A DNA stretch of 64,000 nucleotides from Narthecium ossifragum (taxonomy: Eukaryota > Streptophyta > Magnoliopsida > Dioscoreales > Nartheciaceae). How positions within the stretch are numbered: the first letter of the stretch is position 1; each line of letters opens with the position of its first letter. A program made the translations under genes and the position numbers. Location of the stretch: NCBI GenBank assembly GCA_963920575.1, contig OY986967.1:11278061-11342060 (forward strand), read 5' to 3'. The notes beneath the pieces are model-generated. The model was not told the DNA's origin and did not search any database. It saw nothing but the letters and a program-made list of their open reading frames with translations. Below are positions 56,778 through 64,000 of the stretch, one piece after another.

Positions 56778-59220
56778 TGTCGCGCCCAGGCCCGCGGACG
56801 CCAAACCGGGCCGGGACACGAGGGGGAAAGACCTACATCTACTAGCTTCAACTGGCGAAAATAGTTGAAACTAACCCACAGCTGGCGGAAACAGCTAACA
56901 ACAAGAACAAGGCGGAAGCAAACGAACAACACCTATTAACATCTATTACAAAACAGATATAATAGAGTTAAAGAAGGGTTCTAGTACAACAAGTTTACAA
57001 GGGATCAACAACAGTTCCCAAAAAAAGATACAACACCCACCGGGGTCTCCGCAAAGGCACAAACATAGCCCTCCTAATCCTCAGACATGATCAGGAGCCG
57101 GCGCGCTGCCAAGGGACAACCGACGGGGAACCACCGGAGAGGAGCTGGGACCTGTACCTGCAAACAACATAGTCTAGCTAGGAATGAGCAACAGCTCAGC
57201 AGGGTCTTACTCTACGACTCTCGCAAAGAAAGTAAACCAACTGGACAGACTATGTGCCAAGTACTGAGGCTTGCCAAGGATCCCATAAATCCAAGTACTG
57301 AGGCTTGCCAAGGATCCCATAAATCCCGTCAATAATCCGAAGGGTTCCTGTCCAAAGCACGTCCCTCCGACAGCCACTGTTCAGGGATGGACTACCTCCG
57401 ACAGTCCCTAACACAGGGTGGACAATGACGCTACTCGTAGGACACCCCTCTCCAAGCGGGATCTCCACACTCGGCGGAACAACCGTGGTTAAGACAACCA
57501 TCTCTCAGCACTCCAAGCAGCAGAGCCAACACGACCCCTAACTCCCGACCAAAAACTAAGTCTAACCAGGGAGTCCATCGATCTCATCGATACTCCCTCC
57601 CCAGGGTTCCTGTCCAACGTACGTCCTTCCGACCGCCACTGCTCGAGGACTGGGCTACCTCCGACGGTCCCTGACAAAGGGTGGGCAAGACGATACCTGT
57701 AGGACACCCTTACCCATGCTGGGCACCAGCATGGGGACACAAGTCTGGGTAACGGCATCTACCACTTAGCCTTTGATTACCGGAGTCCACGGGTCAACCC
57801 CACCCAGCCTAGCCTAGCATGTCTAATGCACAGGAGAGCAGGGCAGGATAAAGATAAAGCAGTAACAGGCAACACAGCAAAGGCACACCTTCGGCTCATT
57901 TATTCTAAGCACTCCCGAGGATCATGACTCCCTCGGTTCACCACAAAGCAGTAAAGGGCATACCGTCAACCCATTTATTCTACACAATCCCGGGAGTCAT
58001 CACTCTCCCAATTCAACCACAAAGCAGTAAACAAACCAGCATGATAAACGACATGGTAAGCCCCAAGGGCAAAGCCTTCAAAACCACTTACATGCGTAGC
58101 CCCGCGGGCAAAACCAGCTTTAAAACAAGTAAAGGCCTTCCCTGCCTCAAAGGAGATCGATCTCATATAACAATGAGATCGATCTGCCTTGAGGCTGGGA
58201 GCACTTAACCCGGTCCTCCAACGGGATCGATCTCCACCCATATGGAGATCGATCTGGTTTGTGACCCAAGAAGCACCACAGCCAACCGCCAAGGGATCGA
58301 TCTCCCTCCCAGGGAGATCGCTCCCGCTCGGGCGGGGCATGCCACCCCCATAGAGATCGATCTCATGTGACAATGAGATCGATCCGGATGGGTTCATCGG
58401 CGGCCGGACGGCGAGGAATACCGCCAGAAACCTCACCAAACCTGGTGGGTAGGTAGATCCAAAGATCACGAAGCTATCCAAGGCCTCAAAATCGGAAAAC
58501 ATCAACTAAGCATGAAGGTAATATCAAATCAAAACCGGATATCAAAACCTCCAAAACCAGCCGGAGTCTTAAAAGTGGGAACCCTACCTCCACAACGTAG
58601 CTTCAACCCACGAAGCTAAGCCTAGGATCTTCCTCACGCCGCCACGGTCCCAACGAGCCTTCAAGCTCCAGAAAAGGTGGCCGGAGGAAGGAGAACGGGG
58701 ACGAGGAAGGTTCCAGCCGAAACAGGGGAAGATGCAGAGCTCACGCGAGGAAGCTGGGAGAAGGAAGGGTAGGAGAGGGGAAGAAGGGGAAGGGCGGGGG
58801 AAAGGCGGGGGAAAGCCGGGAAGCCCGGGGGAAAGGAGGGGAGCAAAGTCTCCCCTCCCATGACAGGGGAAGCGACGACCATCGCCGTGGCCGTCCTCTC
58901 GGACTTCACCGACAAGGACTTTCAGGGCAAGTGAGATCGATCCGCATGGCATGTCGGATCGATCCGGCTAGCAAGGCCAGATCGATCTCCCTTGAAAATG
59001 AGATCGATCTCCTTCGCCCAGAAAAGTAAACTTGGGCTGAAACACAAGCTCAAGCCCAGATCTTCCGATCTCGGGTCCACCTAACCTTTCTAAACAAACA
59101 CAAGCATCAAACATGGTCTGCGCACACACACGCGGTGCGAAACGACCGACAAGGCGCAATTTCCCAAATTGCCTTTGTGGTCAACCACAAGCCACAGGGA
59201 TAGAGGGGTGGGTCCTCACA
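56778..59220 (+). mobile_element. Solo LTR 'D' (TGTCGCGCC family), TSD CAGGG
   Basis: TGTCGCGCCCAGGCCC...GGGTCCTCACA, 2,443 bp, flanked by CAGGG (56773-56777 and 59221-59225). It carries six box pairs (58155/58177, 58225/58247, 58295/58316, 58355/58377, 58935/58957, 58980/59002), here mostly in GATCGATCTC form. It also has a 34-bp duplication at 57257/57291 and a diverged 260-bp duplication ('gttcctgtccaa' near 57345 and 57605). Bases 58610-58920 hold a GC-rich stretch with chance ORFs. Confidence 0.93.
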
Positions 59221-60060
59221 CAGGGTGTGGGCTGCTAACCGTCCTACCTGCGGCGCCCATGTGGCCAACCCCTCATGTCCACCCGCCGCTTAGTCCTGGG
59301 TTTTACGATGTTTTGTGGTACTGCAGTCGATCTATGGGGGTCGACTACGGCTCTATGGTAAAGGTAATATGGGCGCCCCCACTATTACTTCGGAGTTTTG
59401 GTACGAGTGGTTAGCTCATGGATCCTGAACTGACACGTGGTATCAGAACGATGTCATAGGTTTGAATCCCAGGGTAGCTGCTAGGGGGGGGATTGTTGGT
59501 CGGATGGGCTACAGGCACAGGCATCATCTTCCTTTGATTCGCCCCTGTTGGTGGCTTGAGTCCAAGGGCAGGGTGTGGGCTCCTGACCGTCCCACCTACG
59601 GCGCCTATGTAGCGCAACCCTTCATGTCCACCCACCGCTTAGTGCAGGGTTTTACGCTGCTATGTGGTGCTGGTTGTCGATTTATGGGGGTCAACCATGA
59701 CTCTATTGTAAAGGTAATATGGGCGCCCCCACTATTATTTCAGAGTTTTGGTATGAGAGGTTAGCTCATGGATCCTGAACTGACACGTGGTATCAGAGCG
59801 AGGTTGTAGGTTCGAATCCCAAGGTACTTGCTGGGGGGGAGATTGTTGGCCGGATGGGCTACATGCCCATGCATCATCTCCCATTGATTCGCCCATGTTG
59901 CTAGGTTGAGGCCCTGGGCAAGGTGTGGGCTCAGGTGTGGGCTCCAGGCCTTCCCACCTATGGCACCCTTGTGGCGCAACCCCTCATGGCCACCCGCCGC
60001 TTAGTGCGGGGTTCTACGCTGCTATGTGGTGTTGGCGGTCGATCAATGGGGGTCGACCAC

Positions 60061-60661
60061 TATCACACCCCGACCCAGAAAATCCATCCAGGACGGGGCG
60101 TGAGGGTTCCTATCACTATTAATCTTCAATCGGCGCGATACAAAGCGAAAAAGACGGATAATTTAAACAGATTGTATTCCAGAGGTGAACAGACATTCAA
60201 TTATAATATATCATCAAGTTGTACAGTTCATATTTGATACAAGATCTTCCAAGAGACAGATTTATACAAGATCCCAAAATCCTCAAAATGTTTACAACAT
60301 ATACATATATGAAAAAGGTACAACAGATAATCCTCCAGCATCCTCAGGCACCTCTGGATGTACAATCTGTTTAAATTATCCGTCTTTTCCGCTTTGTATC
60401 GCGCCGATTGAAGATGAATAGTGATAGGAACCCTCATGCCCCGTCCTGGATGGGTTTTCTGGGTCGGGGTGTGACAACTTGGTATCAGATGTTTAATCAG
60501 TACAACATGATGTATTTGTAATTGAATTTCTGTTTCACCTCTGGAATACATTTGTTTAAGTTTATCCATAATTCCGCTTTGTATCGCGCCAGTTGCAGAT
60601 GAATAGTGATAGGAACCCTCACGCCTCATCCTGGATGGGTTTTCTGGGTCGGGGTGTGACA
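60061..60661. mobile_element. 601-bp foldback element 'E', TSD ACCAC
   Basis: Flanked by ACCAC (60056-60060 and 60662-60666). The left end TATCACACCCCGACCC is the inverse of the right end GGGTCGGGGTGTGACA, with one changed base. About 115-180 bp at the left is the inverse of two direct copies at about 60356-60474 and 60490-60661. A primer-site-like TGGTATCAGATG follows the first of these (60481), so the two direct copies may be tiny LTRs. No coding capacity. Confidence 0.8.
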
Positions 60662-60833
60662 ACCACGGCTCTATGGTAAAGGTAATATGGGTGCCCCACA
60701 CTATTACTTCGGAGTTTTGGTACTAGTGGTTAGCTCGTTGATCCTGAACTGACACGCGGTATCAGAGCGAGATCGCATGTTCGAATCCAAGGGTAGATGC
60801 TGGGGGGGGATTGTTGACCGAATGGGCTGCAGG

Positions 60834-61110
60834 TGTCAGGAGCCGTACCTCCGACCTGGTCCGACCGCATTGGTCGAGGGTATTGTTTGGTTGGTTTGGC
60901 TCTGTTGGCTTTATTTCGCAATCGGGTTGATCGCTGCGACCCCAAGGGAAATTTGATAAATTGCGCCTTAGCGGTCGGTTTTACACATGTGTGATGCACA
61001 CACGTCCTTGTAATGATGTATGTGCCTGATTAGACCATTTGGAGTACTCTAGATCTGAGGATCTGAGTTTGATCGTGAGGATCGAGATTTGAGCGGCTAG
61101 GATAAGATCT
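60834..61110 (-). mobile_element. Reverse LTR end
   Basis: Starts TGTCAGGAGCCGTACC, cutting the last TRIM LTR, and follows the reversed family ('gggaaatttgataaattgcgcc', 'gatgcacacacg'). The rest may be at 62636-64000. Confidence 0.65.
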
Positions 61111-61880
61111 TGCCATTATCTAATCTTCAGCCATTATTATATAGGGGTATAAGGTCAGAAGTCCAAATTGAACCCCCTATTTGTTATTAAGGCCATCCGG
61201 AGTTTTGATAAGCCATGAAACCCAAGCAACATGACAAAAAGACATAAATGCCTTTTCCTCCATCGTTTCCAGCGATCGACGTGTGCTCGCCCCACAAGCG
61301 TGCGCTCCTCCATCGATTCTGGCGACCCACGCCACCGTGGCCCGTCGCTGTTGCTCCGGCAAAGCCGGTCGCAACCACCCCATCTCTACCTCCGACGATC
61401 TCATCCTCCCTCATACACTAGCCACCATCTCCTTCCTCAGCCCCGACGACCTCGGAGCTACCCCACACTCGGCGGACATCGTCGGAATCTGGCTCCTCCA
61501 TCGTTTTCGGCAACCCCGACGCAGCCACGACGCTATTCTGACCTCCACAACCTCCCTCCTCCACAAAACCCATATCGAGCTCCAACCCTCTCTCGGTTCC
61601 GGTGCCGCTTCCACATAAAGCCACCGCCCCTAGCCCTCCCGATCACATCTAATCTCAGATCTGGCCTCCCCTTTCATTCCCAACCCCTCATTCCTCCATT
61701 CCCGGCGACTCTTCTTCTCCAAGAGCACTGCCGCCGTTCGACCTCTCGTATCCGATGTTTTCACCACCCATCGCCTCGATCCATCCCACTGGATTGACTC
61801 ACTAGCCACCCACGACCTCTGTTCCACTTATCCCAACCTCCGACGAGGCCTACTTGCCAGCGATCGACCTCTGGCGAACC
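61111..61880. other. C-rich region, no supported gene
   Basis: Opens 'ccattattatataggggtataaggtc', then 'aaaaagacataaatgcc', then C-rich stop-poor text to 61870, with a 188-codon frame (61231-61797) rich in Pro, Ser and Arg. I recognise no domain, and the opposite strand is equally open, so I treat it as base composition. The start resembles small-transposon or Helitron ends, but no right end is visible. Confidence 0.45.
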
Positions 61881-62435
61881 TCAGTGGTCCGATCCAGCAT
61901 TTTTTTTCTCATCATTCTCGGAATGATAAAAATGGGATGAATGACTTTTATTCATATTTTTATCAATGATGAAAATGGCATTCTCATTTTTATCAGTGAT
62001 AAAAATGGAATGCATGATTTTTTTGTTCTCATTTTCATCAATGATAAAAATGGGATGCATGAGTGATGTGATTCCCATTTTTATCAATGATAAAAATGAA
62101 ATGCACGAACTTTTGGTTCCTATTTTTTACCAATGATAAAAATGGGATGCATGAGTACTATGATTCCCATTTTTATCAAAGATAAAAATGATAAAAATTT
62201 ATTCTCGGAATGATAAAAATGCATTCTCGAAATGATAAAATGAAATTCTTGGAATTTTTCTCATTCTCGGAATGATAAAAATTCATTATTATCATTCTCG
62301 GAATGATAAAATTCATTATTATCTTTCTTGGAATGATAAAAATTCATATTTGTCTTTCTCGGAATGAAAAAAATTCATTTTTATCTTTCTCGGAATGATA
62401 AAAATGAGAATAATAACCCACATTTTTTCATTTTT
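61881..62435. repeat. GATAAAAAT palindromic minisatellite
   Basis: More than fifteen copies of GATAAAAAT or its inverse, often as ATTTTTATCAATGATAAAAAT (for example near 62076), mixed with 'ttctcggaatgataaaaat' units toward the right. It runs into the assembly gap, so its true length is unknown. Confidence 0.9.
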
Positions 62436-62635
62436 NNNNNNNNNNNNNNNNNNNNNNNNNNNNNNNNNNNNNNNNNNNNNNNNNNNNNNNNNNNNNNNNN
62501 NNNNNNNNNNNNNNNNNNNNNNNNNNNNNNNNNNNNNNNNNNNNNNNNNNNNNNNNNNNNNNNNNNNNNNNNNNNNNNNNNNNNNNNNNNNNNNNNNNNN
62601 NNNNNNNNNNNNNNNNNNNNNNNNNNNNNNNNNNN
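62436..62635. other. Assembly gap, 200 N
   Basis: Exactly 200 unknown bases, a round number that usually marks a gap of unknown size. ORFs drawn through it are not real. Confidence 0.99.
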
Positions 62636-64000
62636 GGATCTTAATGTTTTTAGCTTGAAATGTTTGCATTTGCTTTGTGTTTGTGGCTCCATTGGGAGTT
62701 CTTCCCTTCCATTCACTGTTCTTGCTTAGATTTATGGATTTGTGATGAGCTTTCTTCCCCTTTGCTTTGGTTTTGATGGGTTTTAACGCTATGCCATGGA
62801 TTATGATGTTGTGCCATGCCCTGTTCCCCCCTCCTCTGTTTTCCCTCCCTTGTTCTTCGTCTTATCTTCGTTGCCATTGCTTGTATCCGTGGATTAGTGG
62901 TAGACTCTGATGAGATCTCTTCCTCTCCTCTGGTTTTGATGGTTTTCGACGATGTTAGTTAGAGATTTCAACGTTTGCTCTGTTTTCTTATAGCTTTGTT
63001 GGTGTTCGATGTCCTATGCTCACGGCTTCGGTCTTCATCTTTCCTGGATGTATTTTCTTGGTTTTTCCCTTGAAGCAGTGGCTTGCAACTAGTTTTCCTC
63101 CTCTTTGGATCTCTGCCTCTATAGTTCCTACATGCATGTGGGCTGCGTTCCCTTGTCTTTCCCCTACACCGGTTTGGAGATAGCTGGGATCTCCCTATAG
63201 CTCTTCCCTGAGCTCTAGCCGGGGTTATGGGGTTGGGCTTGGTTCCCTTGGCGATAGTTGGGTTTTGATGATCAATGGATTGCTCCGATTGTTTAAATGC
63301 CCATGTTTTCCATTGCTCTCGGATTTGAAGCTCAGTTTCCTTCTAGGCTGTGATCATAGCTGTACTGCTAATCTATACTCATTAGTGGCATCTGTCTTTC
63401 CTCCATTCCATTCATATAATTTCATGTTAATTATGTTAATTTTGTACTTGTATATCTTGCTTAAGCCTAGGGCCTGCGGTGTTCCCATTTCTATTTATTT
63501 GTGGGATGAACCAAGGGAGTGATGCCCCTTGGGAATGTTTAGATTTATTTTGGTTGAAGGTGTGCCCTTTGTATGCGTTGAATGAAATTATGCATGTTTG
63601 GATATGTGAATGCCAAGTGTGGCTTATGTTAATTTTTTAATGCTAAATCTACCCTATATCTATGTTATACTCTATTGGATAATTGATTGATGATTTGGCA
63701 TGTATAGACATATATTCCCACTTGCTTGGATAGGCTCATGCATGTTGTCTGCATTAGAAGCATCAAGGCTAGGTGCGGGTGATGGGCTCGATCATCGATC
63801 CTAGGACTTGGATAACTCGGATCTAGCTCTAGGACCGAGGTATGGGTGGAAGGATTTAGGTGAGATGTGGTGTAATCTGGTATTGCATTCAAGGATATTA
63901 GCTAGTTGAGTTGATCTACATTGTTTTAGGGATAGAGAACGTATTTTCTCTTTGTCCCATGGGCCTAAGTGTGGATGTCGAGTTCCATGACCTGTGTCCC
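62636..64000 (-). mobile_element. Reverse LTR fragment running off the window
   Basis: From about 63480 it follows the reversed family: 'gatgaaccaagggagtgatgccccttgggaatg', then 'cggatctagctctaggaccgagg' (63819) and 'tgatctacattg'. Bases 62636-63470 are T-rich and probably the same LTR, but less certain. Confidence 0.6.

Larger units (their letters stand above)
56514..60833 (+). mobile_element. Tandem TRIM array: five LTRs, four mini internal domains
   Basis: LTRs of about 290-305 bp start TGTTGGCCGG and end CTGACA: partial 56514-56639; 56698-59435 (split by LTR D); 59494-59785; 59844-60754 (split by E); and a stub at 60812-60833. Between them lie only 57-58 bp: CG, the initiator tRNA-Met primer site TGGTATCAGAGC (56642, 59438, 59788, 60757), a T-arm-like 'caggttcgaatccca', then a G-rich polypurine tract. 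That is a complete terminal-repeat retrotransposon in miniature with no coding capacity. Head-to-tail sharing of LTRs points to unequal recombination. Confidence 0.88.

Noticed and set aside
60757..60800. A tRNA gene, suggested by 'ggttcgaatcc'-like strings at the TRIM primer sites
   Set aside because: No acceptor stem or anticodon arm can be formed; the string is part of the internal domain of the TRIM.
61231..61797. 188-codon plus-strand frame
   Set aside because: Composition-driven; other frames on both strands are also open and no motif is present.
62319..62729. Frames spanning the run of N
   Set aside because: They exist only because unknown bases contain no stops.

Overview
This is a repeat-dense nuclear window from a flowering plant. 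The GC-rich third positions of its few host-derived coding stretches suggest a monocot, but that is inference. I can support only one intact host gene: a proline-rich, eight-cysteine (HyPRP) secreted protein at 8781-9533, with its own TATA box. Nearly everything else is mobile DNA in nested layers, plus broken or captured pieces of host genes.

Layout. 1-600: fragments of an ABCG half-transporter gene, duplicated and inverted. 1790-8060 (-): a decayed LINE reverse transcriptase, split by a 3.9-kb LTR (2898-6765) that itself holds a solo LTR (4845-6368, TSD TCGAT). 8688-9996: the HyPRP gene and a palindrome array downstream. 11391-19728 (-): Ty3/gypsy element 'J', with a tRNA-Asp primer site but no recognisable gag capsid or pol, only an acidic accessory ORF. 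19729-30716: LTR fragments, a solo LTR with TSD TGACA (23858-26042) and a decayed ORF with a Ulp1-like motif. 30717-38580 (-): gypsy element 'K', with gag and a cut-off protease fused to the same kind of accessory ORF, and two unlike LTRs. 38581-46309: more nested LTRs (one with TSD TGACG) and a purine/pyrimidine foldback. 46310-55927: a probable Helitron carrying pieces of serine carboxypeptidase-like, FZR/CCS52-like WD40 and IST1-like genes, itself invaded by an LTR and a gypsy fragment. 56514-60833: a tandem array of TRIM retrotransposons with 58-bp internal domains, interrupted by a 2.4-kb solo LTR (TSD CAGGG) and a 601-bp foldback element (TSD ACCAC). 60834-64000: a further LTR, a GATAAAAAT minisatellite and a 200-N assembly gap.

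The strongest unexplained signals are structural. (1) LTRs of several families carry dozens of paired GATCGATC boxes whose starts lie 20-24 nt apart, usually 22. The bases flanking each box differ from pair to pair but stay complementary within a pair. (2) The J LTR carries six hairpins with a near-constant 7-nt core and covarying arms, and the K-type LTRs carry similar ones. (3) Two non-autonomous gypsy elements share an accessory ORF in place of pol. Together these suggest that these elements keep structured RNA or DNA signals and depend on enzymes supplied in trans; that reading is inference.

Names A-K, E-G, M and 'type I/II' are my own labels for use inside this window.
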